10,348 bases of DNA from Altererythrobacter sp. (GCA_023299945.1 JALZVZ010000007.1:1-10348); one strand, 5' to 3'. Numbered from the stretch's first letter, positions 1 through 7,000 are shown. Notes: a model not told the origin generated them from the sequence alone. A program made the numbers and translations.

Positions 1-599
1 TGCTCGCCTGCCAGAATGACGCTGTGATCGCCTGCCACACTGCCCCCGCGAAGGCTCGCAAAGCCGATGTCGCCTTGCTTGCGCGCGCCGGTCATCCCGT
101 CGCGTCCGCTATCCATATGGCTGGCCAGATCAATTCCGCGTCCGCGCGCTGCCGCCTCACCCAGCAATTTGGCTGTGCCTGATGGCGCATCGACCTTATG
201 CTTGTGGTGCATTTCGAGGATTTCTAAATCCCAATCATCGCCCAGCTTCGCCGCTGCGATTTCAACCAATGCGGCCAGCAGATTGACGCCGAGCGAGGTG
301 TTGCCCGTTTGCAGAACGGCATGGTGGCCCGCCGATGCCTCAATCGCGGTAAAGTGCTTATCCTCCAGGCCAGTCGTGCCGATCAAGATCGGGATACCCG
401 CTCCGCGCGCCGCGCTAAGGTTTGCCGCCAATGCAGCTGGTGCAGAAAAGTCGATCAAGCAGTCAGACTGCGCCGCCAATTCATCTGGCGAGCCGCCCTG
501 ATCAATGCCGCCAGACAGCGTGTGCCCCGCCGCTTCAATCGCCTCTGCCAGTGCCGCGCCCATCCGGCCTTTGCTGCCAATTATTCCCAACCGTGCCAT
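1..599 (-). CDS. dapB: 4-hydroxy-tetrahydrodipicolinate reductase DapB (3' end outside window)
   Basis: Reduces 4-hydroxy-tetrahydrodipicolinate with NAD(P)H in the diaminopimelate/lysine pathway, in the cytoplasm. Translating the minus strand from the ATG at 599 gives 199 residues before the left edge; the family is about 240-270 long, so the last several dozen residues are missing. Visible motifs: a Rossmann glycine-rich loop at residues 5-14 (G5-I-I-G8-S-K-G11-R-M-G14), a GTTG segment at 74-77, and the DapB signature EMHHKHKVDAPSGTA at 129-143. In this signature His131/His132 and Lys135 match the E. coli catalytic His159/His160 and Lys163. The start is fixed by the first Rossmann strand beginning at residue 2-3, with a GAGGGA Shine-Dalgarno-like stretch just upstream. 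The start lies inside the end of the upstream acyltransferase frame (65-base overlap), so the two are probably cotranscribed and perhaps translationally coupled. The identification is secure. Confidence 0.96.
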   Translation of the reverse strand, partial: MARLGIIGSKGRMGAALAEAIEAAGHTLSGGIDQGGSPDELAAQSDCLIDFSAPAALAANLSAARGAGIPILIGTTGLEDKHFTAIEASAGHHAVLQTGNTSLGVNLLAALVEIAAAKLGDDWDLEILEMHHKHKVDAPSGTAKLLGEAAARGRGIDLASHMDSGRDGMTGARKQGDIGFASLRGGSVAGDHSVILAGE

Positions 600-2484
600 G
601 TGTCCCTCGCAAACTGTGTTCAGCCGCCCGTGCAAACACATGGCGCGCGCCGGTAACGGTCAAGTGATGCTTGTCAAAATACAGCGGTTTTCCGCTTGCG
701 ACAATCTGTGTCTGCCCCTCGTGCATCAGCGCCTTTGAAACATCAACAATTTCCGCGCCAGCAGCACGCCATTTCGGATAGTTGCGAGTGAACCATCCCG
801 ATCGTGTTGCGATGTCTTCAGGCGTTGCGGTCGGCGCATCTGCGCCGCGCATGGCAAGGCGGCGCGGAACGGGCGTGGGTTGGACCGGCACAGGCCCGAT
901 CAGCACCACGTGCTTATTCATAAGCTTTAGCCGCTCGATGGTCTTGGTAAGCGATGCCGCAACGCCGCCTTTGCGGTAATGCTCTTGACCCCAAAATCCG
1001 GCCAAATAGATGGTTTCAATGGCTGGAGTTTGGCTGATCTCGCGCATGACTGCGTCATTCCAAAGGCTGCAATCTGGCTCGCGTTCAGCGGCATATTGCA
1101 ATGCTGGCACACAGCTGCCCATCGTGCGTTGGACTATTGCTTCGCCGCGCGCGCCATATTGCTCGCCCAAAACCCAGCCCAGTTCGACCCCGTGGCTATC
1201 GCCCCAGATCATTGCAGATGGGTCTGTGCCTGCACCCAAAGTGCAGTCAGCAGGCAGTGGCGCTATGTTGGAGACTAGGCATTGATCCCGAATGGGGCTG
1301 ATGTCGGACACAGCGGCTGCATATTGGTTGATCTCATCAGAAAAACGATTGTTCCAACTGCCAAGCGAAATCAAAAGCAGCGCAATTGATCCCAGTGCGG
1401 CCGTGCCGCCGGCACTCCATATCCAAATGCGCTTGGCGGAAAATCGCTCGGTGCTGCGAAATGGCTGTTCGATCCAATTCAAGCTTGCCCAGGCAATAGC
1501 AATTGAAAGGGCGATTATGCCCGCTGATTGCGGCAAAGATAATGGTGCATCTTGCGCATATTCGACCATGACGATTAGCGGCCAATGCCACAAATAGAGC
1601 GAATAGCTCATCAGACCGATCCACACTGGACCCTTCATCGAAAGGAGCGTTCCCACCGTAGTTCGGGGCGCATAAGCAATTAGAAAGACCGTGCCAAGGA
1701 CGGGCGGCAATGCAGCCAATCCTGGGAAAGTGGTTTGGCTATCGTAAAGCAGAACAGCGCCCATAATTCCGGCAAAGCCTAGCCAGCACAGCGCCTCGCG
1801 CAGCCAGCGAGCCTGAATATTGGGCGGCCGGCCCAATGCTAGAAGCGAGCCAGCCAACATTTCCCATGCGCGCGTCGGTAGCATGTAAAAGGCAAAACCA
1901 TCTGCGTCGGACTGCTTCAATATGGCCCAGATCAAACTTACCAAGGCAGCGGCTGCGACCAAACGCCAGCGCCGATGGCTAGGCAGGCGGGTGGCCAAAA
2001 TCAGGAGCAGGGGCAGGCCAATGTAAAACTGCTCCTCAACCCCAAGCGACCATGTGTGAAGCAGCGGCATGGTGTCAGCAGCGGTTTGGAAATAGCTGAC
2101 CTGCGTAAACAGATAGACATTCGCAAGGAAGCCCATTGCAGCTAAGGCGGATCGCGGCACGGCTTCAAAATCGCCCGGGATGAAAAGAATGCTGGCGGCA
2201 ATGAGAACAATTGCGATCATGGCAAATAGGGCTGGCAGAATGCGCCTCGCGCGCCTTTCGTAAAAGCGCAGGATTGCAAATGTTCCGCGATCCAGCTCGC
2301 GCGCAATAATGCCGGTAATTAGATATCCTGAGATGACGAAAAAGACGTCGACCCCGACATAGCCGCCGCTAAAATAGGGCACGCCAGCATGGTAGACAAG
2401 CACTGCTAAAACGGCGAACGCGCGCAGCCCATCAATATCGGGTCGGTAGCCAATCATTGGCTGAGAGACAGAAGATGCAGTCAT
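535..2484 (-). CDS. OafA/OatA-like membrane acyltransferase with C-terminal SGNH domain
   Basis: A 649-residue integral membrane protein that probably transfers acyl (often acetyl) groups to a cell-surface glycan such as LPS O-antigen, exopolysaccharide or peptidoglycan; the acceptor cannot be told from sequence. Residues 10-375 form the acyltransferase-3 domain: about ten hydrophobic segments, the R-x10-H motif (Arg21, His32) and the typical GVDVFFVISGYLIT stretch (44-57). Residues 390-628 form a periplasmic SGNH-type domain with GDSH at 428-431 (nucleophile Ser430) and a D-x-x-H pair at Asp604/His607. A start at 2484 is preferred because TAAGGGG lies nine bases upstream; a frame extension to a TTG at 2505 lacks such support. 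The last 21 residues are Gly/Arg-rich and lie over the dapB start, beyond the expected end of the SGNH fold. No polysaccharide cluster is visible alongside to suggest an acceptor. Confidence 0.93.
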   Translation of the reverse strand: MTASSVSQPMIGYRPDIDGLRAFAVLAVLVYHAGVPYFSGGYVGVDVFFVISGYLITGIIARELDRGTFAILRFYERRARRILPALFAMIAIVLIAASILFIPGDFEAVPRSALAAMGFLANVYLFTQVSYFQTAADTMPLLHTWSLGVEEQFYIGLPLLLILATRLPSHRRWRLVAAAALVSLIWAILKQSDADGFAFYMLPTRAWEMLAGSLLALGRPPNIQARWLREALCWLGFAGIMGAVLLYDSQTTFPGLAALPPVLGTVFLIAYAPRTTVGTLLSMKGPVWIGLMSYSLYLWHWPLIVMVEYAQDAPLSLPQSAGIIALSIAIAWASLNWIEQPFRSTERFSAKRIWIWSAGGTAALGSIALLLISLGSWNNRFSDEINQYAAAVSDISPIRDQCLVSNIAPLPADCTLGAGTDPSAMIWGDSHGVELGWVLGEQYGARGEAIVQRTMGSCVPALQYAAEREPDCSLWNDAVMREISQTPAIETIYLAGFWGQEHYRKGGVAASLTKTIERLKLMNKHVVLIGPVPVQPTPVPRRLAMRGADAPTATPEDIATRSGWFTRNYPKWRAAGAEIVDVSKALMHEGQTQIVASGKPLYFDKHHLTVTGARHVFARAAEHSLRGTHGTVGNNWQQRPDGRGTGRGD

Positions 2485-2527
2485 CGTGACTTGCCCCTTA
2501 ACCAAAAGTGGTCAACATAATGTTCTC
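2485..2527. promoter_or_regulatory. divergent promoter region, acyltransferase / cobB
   Basis: This 43-base gap must hold the start signals for both divergent genes. For cobB, CATAAT (2516-2521) matches the -10 consensus at five of six positions, and TTGCCC (2491-2496) is a possible -35 with a long 19-base spacer. Transcription would then start at about 2528, the cobB ATG itself, consistent with the absence of a cobB Shine-Dalgarno sequence. For the acyltransferase, CATTAT (2522-2517, minus) with TTGCTA (2544-2539, minus) at 16-base spacing is a possible promoter, leaving a short leader that includes the TAAGGGG ribosome site. Both are weak matches judged by eye. Confidence 0.35.
2498..2515. 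repeat. 18-base imperfect palindrome between divergent starts
   Basis: TTAACCA-AAAG-TGGTCAA: two 7-base arms that pair at six of seven positions around a 4-base centre. It sits between the candidate -35 and -10 elements of cobB and downstream of the candidate acyltransferase -10, where a repressor could act on both genes. I do not recognise it as the site of a known regulator, and an arm this short could arise by chance. Confidence 0.3.
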
Positions 2528-3232
2528 ATGGATAAAAATAGCAAGATTGTGATCCTAACCGGTGCGGGGATAAGCGCAGAGAGCGGGATTGATACTTTTC
2601 GATCCGAAGGCGGCCTTTGGGAACAGCACAAGGTTGAAGATGTCGCAACGCCAGAAGGGTTCGCGCGCGATCCCGATTTAGTGCTGGGCTTTTATGATAT
2701 GCGGCGCGAGGCTTTGGCAAAGGTAGAGCCCAATGCAGCCCACCGCGCGCTGGCGCAGTTGATTGCAGGTCATTCCGGCAAAGTGCTGCTCGTCACCCAA
2801 AATGTTGATGATCTGCATGAAAGAGCGGGAGCGAAAAATGTGCTGCACATGCATGGTGAGCTGAAGAGCGCATTGTGTCAGGCATGCGAAATGCGCAGCG
2901 CGTGGGAAGGTCCGGCGCTGTTATCGCGTCCGCCGTGCCCCGTTTGCAAAGCACCTATGCTGCGCCCCGACGTCGTTTGGTTTGGCGAAATGCCTTATGA
3001 GATGGAGCGGATTTATGCCGCTATCCGTTCCGCCGATCTGTTCGTCAGCATTGGCACTTCGGGTGCAGTTTATCCCGCTGCCGGTTTTGTGCGCGATGCA
3101 AAGGACTGCGGCGCAGCGACGCTGGAGCTCAATCTGGAAGCCTCCGATGGTTCGGCATGGTTTGATGAAAGCCGCTTGGGCAAAGCGAGCGAACTAGTGC
3201 CGCAATGGGTGGATGAGATTTTGCGTTCCTAG
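2528..3232 (+). CDS. cobB: NAD-dependent protein deacylase, class III sirtuin (CobB/Sir2)
   Basis: Removes acyl groups (acetyl, and probably succinyl/malonyl) from lysines using NAD+, releasing nicotinamide and O-acyl-ADP-ribose; cytoplasmic. The 234 residues show the full sirtuin signature in order: GAGISAESGIDTFR (12-25, NAD loop), TQNVDDLHERAG (90-101), catalytic His109 in HMHG, four zinc cysteines C117-x2-C120 and C137-x2-C140, RPDVVWFGE (146-154), GTSGAVYPAAGF (176-187) and LNLE (201-204). Tyr56 and Arg59 in FYDMRR match the Y-x-x-R pair (Tyr92/Arg95 in E. coli CobB) that binds the carboxylate of succinyl- or malonyl-lysine. The start at 2528 is chosen because strand one (KIVILTGAG) begins at residue 6; a GTG at 2486 would add 14 unrelated residues. 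There is no clear Shine-Dalgarno sequence. The length is normal for a bacterial sirtuin without an N-terminal extension. Confidence 0.95.
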   Translation: MDKNSKIVILTGAGISAESGIDTFRSEGGLWEQHKVEDVATPEGFARDPDLVLGFYDMRREALAKVEPNAAHRALAQLIAGHSGKVLLVTQNVDDLHERAGAKNVLHMHGELKSALCQACEMRSAWEGPALLSRPPCPVCKAPMLRPDVVWFGEMPYEMERIYAAIRSADLFVSIGTSGAVYPAAGFVRDAKDCGAATLELNLEASDGSAWFDESRLGKASELVPQWVDEILRS

Positions 3233-3358
3233 TCCGACGCAGGGGCGGGGATAGGCGCAAGTCCATAATGCGGAGCTGATGGTTTTTTTCTGCACATTAT
3301 ATGCCGCCCACAGCCAAGCGATTTTTCTGTAGCAACTTGGACACATCTCTGTATACGC

Positions 3359-3377
3359 AATGTTACGTTATCACATT
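3359..3377. promoter_or_regulatory. candidate Zur operator upstream of the ZnuD-like receptor
   Basis: AATGTTACGTTATCACATT is a 19-base palindrome with arms AATGT/ACATT plus an inner A/T pair. It ends 34 bases before the receptor ATG. As I remember the E. coli znu operator core (AATGTTATAATATCACA), 14 of its 17 bases match here. A TATAAA (3377-3382) at the downstream edge could be a -10 element, though I see no convincing -35, so bound repressor would plausibly block the promoter. The gene controlled is a zinc-type receptor, which supports the assignment independently. Fur is less likely because the GATAAT-type Fur repeats are not present. The regulator gene is not in the window. Confidence 0.6.
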
Positions 3378-3411
3378 ATAAACCTCTCTTGCCTGGAAGA
3401 CTCATCATATC

Positions 3412-5562
3412 ATGAAAAAACTCCACCTTTCTGCTTCAAGCGTTGCAGTCGCGCTTGCTCTGGTTAGCGGGCTGGCCGCTGCGCCCGCTTTTGCTCAAGA
3501 AACCGGTAATGATGGTGATTCCGATGAACAAAGCACTGACCCCCATGACCGCGGCAATATTTTGGTCAGCGCTGATGCGCTTGAAAACCTCGACTTCATC
3601 GCTGGACAAGATGTCTTGGACCTTGATGACATTCAGCAAAATTTGAATGGCCAATTGGGCGAAGTTTTGTCCAAAGTCCCTGGCGTCTCAGCGACCAGCT
3701 TCTCGCCCGGAGCTTCTCGTCCGATCTTGCGCGGCCAAGATGGCGAGCGAGTGCGCATTTTGATCGATGGGCTGGGTACAGCCGATGTTGGCAATACATC
3801 AGCTGATCACGCAACAACGATTGACCCGCTCACGGTGGAGCGCATTGAAGTGCTGCGCGGGCCGACTGCATTGCTGTTCGGAAGCCAAGCGATTGGCGGC
3901 GTGGTCAATGTAATTGATCGCCGTATTCCGATTTCTGTGCCCAAAGGTGGCCTTTACGTCGAAGGCATTACTGCCTTTGACACGGCGAGTAATCTGCGCA
4001 GCGGCGGTGTCTCTTTGGATGCAGCTTTAAGCGATACTTTCGTGGTTCATGTCGATGGTTCTTTTCGTGAAACCGATGACCTTGAAATTCCTGGCTTTCA
4101 GCTCAGCGATGACCTGCGCGCAGACCTGCTAGGTGATGCAGCTGAAGAAGAAGCCGAAGGTGAATTTGAAGAAGCAGAGGAGCTTCGCGAAGCGGCTGAA
4201 CAATCTGGCTTCCTGCCCAATAGCGCGACGGAAACTTGGACTGTCAGCGGCGGGTTCGGCGTGTTCCTCGGGGAATCAAGCTTTGGCGCTTCGGTAAGTT
4301 ATTACGACACGGCTTACGGGCTTGTTGGCAACCCCGAAGGAGGCCATCATGGAGAGGAAGGCGGCGAAGAGGAAGAGGAGGAAGGCGAAGAAACCGTCTC
4401 GATCGGCCTAGAGCAGCTGCGCTTGGACCTGCGCGGTGATATTGCATTGGGCGATGGCTTCTTCTCTCGTTTAAAACTGCGTGGCGGCTATTCCGATTAC
4501 ACCCACACCGAGTTTGAAGGCGCTGAAGTCGGCACAGTCTTCGACACTGAAACTATAGAAGCGCGCGCAGAGCTCGTGCAGACGGGCGGCGGCGTTATTG
4601 GAGCACAGTTCACCTCGCGGGACTTTGCAGCGGTCGGTGAAGAAGCTTTCGTAGCGCCCAATGAAACAACCCAATTTGCGGTCTTCACAGTGCAAGAATT
4701 TGAGCTGGGCGCTACTGAAATCGAAGCAGCTGGCCGCTATGAAAACGTGTCGGTTGACTCCGATACATTGAATGTTGACCGCAGTTTTGACCTGTTTTCA
4801 GGCGCGCTTTCGATTGTGTCTGCAGGGGATGACGGCGACGGCGCCCGTTTTGGCGCAACTGCATCCTATTCTGAGCGGGCACCTGCGGGCGAAGAATTGT
4901 TCGCCAACGGCCCGCATATTGCGACCCAGATATTTGAGATCGGTGATCCAAATCTCACCAAGGAAAGCGCTTGGGGGCTCGAAACATTCGTGCGGGCTGA
5001 CCTTGGTCAGGCTAACTTCAAAGCTTCGGTCTATTATCAATCGTTCAGCGACTATATTTATCTCTCGCCCACCGGCGGTGAAGAAGATGAGTTGCCTGTT
5101 TTTGAATTCCTTCAAAATGACGCTAACTTCTTTGGCTTTGAAGCTGCGTTAGAATTACCTTTGGTGGAGAATGATAATTTCACGCTCGGGGCTGATCTGC
5201 GCGCGTCGTACGTGGATGCGTCACTGAGCGGCGACACAGACGAAAACAATGTTCCGCGTATCCCCCCTGTCAGCTTGCTGGGCGCGCTTGATGCAGATTT
5301 TGATGCGTTTAATGTGCGCGGCGAGATTGAGTGGTTTGGTGCGCAAAATGATGTAGCCGAATTCGAGACCACGACGGAGAGCTTCTCTTTCGTGAATCTT
5401 TACCTCTCGTGGCGTCCGATCGCGGATAACCAGAATATCGTGTTGCAATTGGCAGGTGAAAATCTGTTCGATACGACTGGCCGCCGCCACACGAGCTTTA
5501 CAAAAGAGTTCGTGCCTTTGTCGGGCCGCAATGTCCGTGCGAGCCTTCGCTTCGGATTTTAA
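3412..5562 (+). CDS. znuD: ZnuD-like TonB-dependent outer-membrane receptor (probable zinc uptake)
   Basis: A 716-residue outer-membrane receptor that probably imports zinc (or a zinc complex) using TonB energy. It has a signal peptide (residues 1-29, cleaved near AFA|QE), a possible TonB box around NILVSA (49-54), a plug domain (about 60-170) and a beta-barrel ending in phenylalanine. The ZnuD subfamily is recognised from SFSPGASRPILRGQDGERV (96-114), the SADHATTIDPL stretch (130-140), FANGPHIATQIFEIGDPNL (497-515) and RHTSFTKEFVPLSGRN (692-707), all close to Neisseria ZnuD as I remember it. Two Glu-rich loops stand out: residues 242-264, and 309-328, which also contains HH; both could attract metal. 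A GGAAGA eleven bases before the ATG is a possible ribosome site. A Zur-like box lies upstream and a strong terminator follows, so it appears to be a single-gene unit. No zinc ABC transporter is adjacent. Copper or haem uptake cannot be excluded. Confidence 0.88.
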   Translation: MKKLHLSASSVAVALALVSGLAAAPAFAQETGNDGDSDEQSTDPHDRGNILVSADALENLDFIAGQDVLDLDDIQQNLNGQLGEVLSKVPGVSATSFSPGASRPILRGQDGERVRILIDGLGTADVGNTSADHATTIDPLTVERIEVLRGPTALLFGSQAIGGVVNVIDRRIPISVPKGGLYVEGITAFDTASNLRSGGVSLDAALSDTFVVHVDGSFRETDDLEIPGFQLSDDLRADLLGDAAEEEAEGEFEEAEELREAAEQSGFLPNSATETWTVSGGFGVFLGESSFGASVSYYDTAYGLVGNPEGGHHGEEGGEEEEEEGEETVSIGLEQLRLDLRGDIALGDGFFSRLKLRGGYSDYTHTEFEGAEVGTVFDTETIEARAELVQTGGGVIGAQFTSRDFAAVGEEAFVAPNETTQFAVFTVQEFELGATEIEAAGRYENVSVDSDTLNVDRSFDLFSGALSIVSAGDDGDGARFGATASYSERAPAGEELFANGPHIATQIFEIGDPNLTKESAWGLETFVRADLGQANFKASVYYQSFSDYIYLSPTGGEEDELPVFEFLQNDANFFGFEAALELPLVENDNFTLGADLRASYVDASLSGDTDENNVPRIPPVSLLGALDADFDAFNVRGEIEWFGAQNDVAEFETTTESFSFVNLYLSWRPIADNQNIVLQLAGENLFDTTGRRHTSFTKEFVPLSGRNVRASLRFGF

Positions 5563-5592
5563 CCGCGTGCGCTTTGCTTAGAAGACAAAACC

Positions 5593-5627
5593 AAAGGGGG
5601 AGACGGCGCAATCCGGCTCCCCCTTTT
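5593..5627. terminator. bidirectional intrinsic terminator between convergent genes
   Basis: A perfect 10-base-pair inverted repeat (AAAGGGGGAG at 5593-5602, CTCCCCCTTT at 5617-5626) surrounds a 14-base loop with an inner CGG/CCG. It is followed by TTTT on the plus strand and by GGTTTT on the minus strand. It lies 30 bases after the receptor stop and a few bases beyond the stop of the oppositely oriented reductase gene, so it can end transcription from both sides. Confidence 0.9.
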
Positions 5628-5630
5628 GCA

Positions 5631-6809
5631 TTAATTCTCAGCAGCGAATTTGATGTCGGCATGCTCTTGAAGGCGGTCAACCAAAGCCTCGCCCAAGAAT
5701 GATCCCGGTGTACCAATGCCGCCCGCCGCATCGCTGTGCAGCAAAGCAATGCCAGTTTCGGTGATCATCCGGCTGGTTGAACCGTAACCCGGATCATATT
5801 TGCCTTTGACGCCGTATTGGATCGACTCACCGTCCGCAGTCTCGCCCACGAACATCGCATCGTAAAAGCCGTTCTCGCGCTCTTCTTTCGTCGGGCCTTC
5901 GCCGGGCTTAGGCAGTTTTGCGGTCGGGTCACCAAAGCCGGGATTGGCCTGCATAGCCTTGGCGATTTTTTCGCCTTCCTCGCCCGGGCCAGTCAGCACC
6001 ATTTCGTCATATTGGAAGTCTTCGCCATAAGGGTGCCCGCGCAAGAAATTGGTGCGGTGGATCGTCTTGGTGTTGATGACCGCCATCACGAAAGGCGCTG
6101 CCCAGCTGCCCAACTTTTCATCGAATGCAGCGGTGTCGCCGTCCGGCTGCTCTGGACCTTCAAAGCCTTCTGCCAGCGAGAATGGGTTCTTCAATACAGG
6201 GATAAGGCTGTGGTCTTTGCCAACCGCCTCCATTGTTGCGCCCATACTAGCCACGGTTCCGCCCGATGGGCCACCCGCCATGCCGCGCATGCGGCCTTTG
6301 ACGCGGGTTGCTGGTTTGCCGAAACGTGCCTGCGCTTCTTTTTGCAGCATCAAAACGCCCAAATCAAACGGAATGGAATCAAAGCCAGAGGAGAAGCAAA
6401 TCCGTGCGCCCGATGCCTTAGCCGCATCAGAATATTTGCCGATCATCTGATACATCCACGCCGGTTCGCCTGACAAATCGGCATAATCTGTGCCGCTTTC
6501 CGCGCAGGCTTTGACCATGGGCTCACCATACAAAGTGTAGGGGCCAACCGTGGTAAGCACGACACGGGTGCGCTCGCACATCGCGGTGAGGCTGGCGGGA
6601 TCGCTGGCGTCGGCAACCACCAAAGGCGTGTCGGCGGGCGCGCCGATCTCATCGCGCACTGCGGCGAGCTTTTCTTCGCTGCGCCCAGCCATCGCCCATT
6701 TGGGTGCGTCATCACGGTTGCTATAATGTTGATCGAGATATTCCGCTACCAGGCGACCAGTATAGCCCGATGCGCCATAGATGATGATGTCAAATTCAGT
6801 CTCAGCCAT
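5631..6809 (-). CDS. saccharopine dehydrogenase-like / trans-acting enoyl reductase-family protein
   Basis: A 392-residue protein with an N-terminal NAD(P)-binding Rossmann domain: strand FDIIIYGASGYTGRLVAEYL (6-25) with the GASGYTG loop at 12-18, then GRS after the second strand (MAGRS) and a TTVGPYTLYG segment. This pattern belongs to the saccharopine dehydrogenase NADP-binding family, in the branch annotated as trans-acting enoyl reductases (Mycobacterium tuberculosis Rv2953 is the known example). True saccharopine dehydrogenase activity is not implied. Substrate unknown; an oxidoreductase acting on lipid or acyl groups is the usual guess. A start at 6809 is preferred over a GTG at 6845 because AAAGGA lies seven bases upstream and the Rossmann strand follows at once. 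It is divergent from the globin gene, sharing a 191-base regulatory gap with an FNR-type site, and convergent with the ZnuD-like receptor across a terminator. Confidence 0.87.
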   Translation of the reverse strand: MAETEFDIIIYGASGYTGRLVAEYLDQHYSNRDDAPKWAMAGRSEEKLAAVRDEIGAPADTPLVVADASDPASLTAMCERTRVVLTTVGPYTLYGEPMVKACAESGTDYADLSGEPAWMYQMIGKYSDAAKASGARICFSSGFDSIPFDLGVLMLQKEAQARFGKPATRVKGRMRGMAGGPSGGTVASMGATMEAVGKDHSLIPVLKNPFSLAEGFEGPEQPDGDTAAFDEKLGSWAAPFVMAVINTKTIHRTNFLRGHPYGEDFQYDEMVLTGPGEEGEKIAKAMQANPGFGDPTAKLPKPGEGPTKEERENGFYDAMFVGETADGESIQYGVKGKYDPGYGSTSRMITETGIALLHSDAAGGIGTPGSFLGEALVDRLQEHADIKFAAEN

Positions 6810-6837
6810 TAGGTTGTCCTTTGCATAAAAAGTATGA

Positions 6838-6859
6838 GCTGACACATGGGGTGGTCAGC
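6838..6859. repeat. 6-base inverted repeat in the reductase upstream region
   Basis: GCTGAC (6838-6843) and GTCAGC (6854-6859) form a perfect inverted repeat around ten bases, 29 bases upstream of the reductase ATG. It overlaps a weak candidate promoter for that gene: CTGACC (6858-6853, minus) and CATACT (6836-6831, minus), 16 bases apart. It could be an operator. I do not recognise the motif, and arms this short may be chance. Confidence 0.25.
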
Positions 6860-6905
6860 CCGCAGAGTCAAAAGCAGGTTCGGAATTGGATGAAAATTTG
6901 CGGGT

Positions 6906-6919
6906 TTGATCCATATCAA
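6906..6919. promoter_or_regulatory. FNR/FixK-family binding site (anaerobox) upstream of the globin
   Basis: TTGAT-CCAT-ATCAA is a perfect match to the consensus TTGAT-N4-ATCAA recognised by FNR, FixK and related Crp-family regulators; the flanking T and A extend the palindrome to 16 bases. Its centre is 88 bases before the globin ATG. The classic activating position (-41.5) would put the transcription start near 6954, with GATAGC (6941-6946) as a weak -10 and a leader of about 47 bases. The same box could also act on the divergent reductase gene. Which Crp-family protein binds (oxygen-sensing FNR, or an NO-sensing DNR/NnrR type) cannot be decided from the site. Confidence 0.75.
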
Positions 6920-7000
6920 ATCAATGGTTGCGCAAGTCGCGATAGCGGTTGCACCAAGCCGCTCTGAGACTTACAGAACCTGCCTTGCAGGAGAATATGC

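Noticed and set aside
67..501. Long plus-strand open frame opposite dapB
   Set aside because: It is antisense to the well-conserved dapB coding sequence, has no ribosome site, and its product resembles no family I know; likely a codon-bias shadow.
2486..2527. GTG start that would lengthen cobB by 14 residues
   Set aside because: The added residues are not sirtuin-like, and the region must hold the divergent promoters.
3263..3289. Possible terminator after cobB: CCAT...ATGG followed by seven T
   Set aside because: The stem is only four base pairs around a 12-base loop; the T-run alone does not make a credible intrinsic terminator.
3292..3304. Near-palindrome GCACATTATATGC upstream of the ZnuD-like gene
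   Set aside because: Short and AT-rich, 67 bases upstream of the gene start, and lacking the GTTA/TATCAC bases of the stronger Zur-like site; a second operator is not supported.
5817..6473. 218-residue plus-strand open frame opposite the reductase gene
   Set aside because: Entirely antisense to a recognisable Rossmann-fold protein, with Arg/His/Ala-rich composition typical of a shadow frame and no supporting start signals.
6928..6935. TTGCGCAA palindrome next to the FNR-type box
   Set aside because: An 8-base palindrome of this GC content is expected often; no partner site or recognisable regulator.
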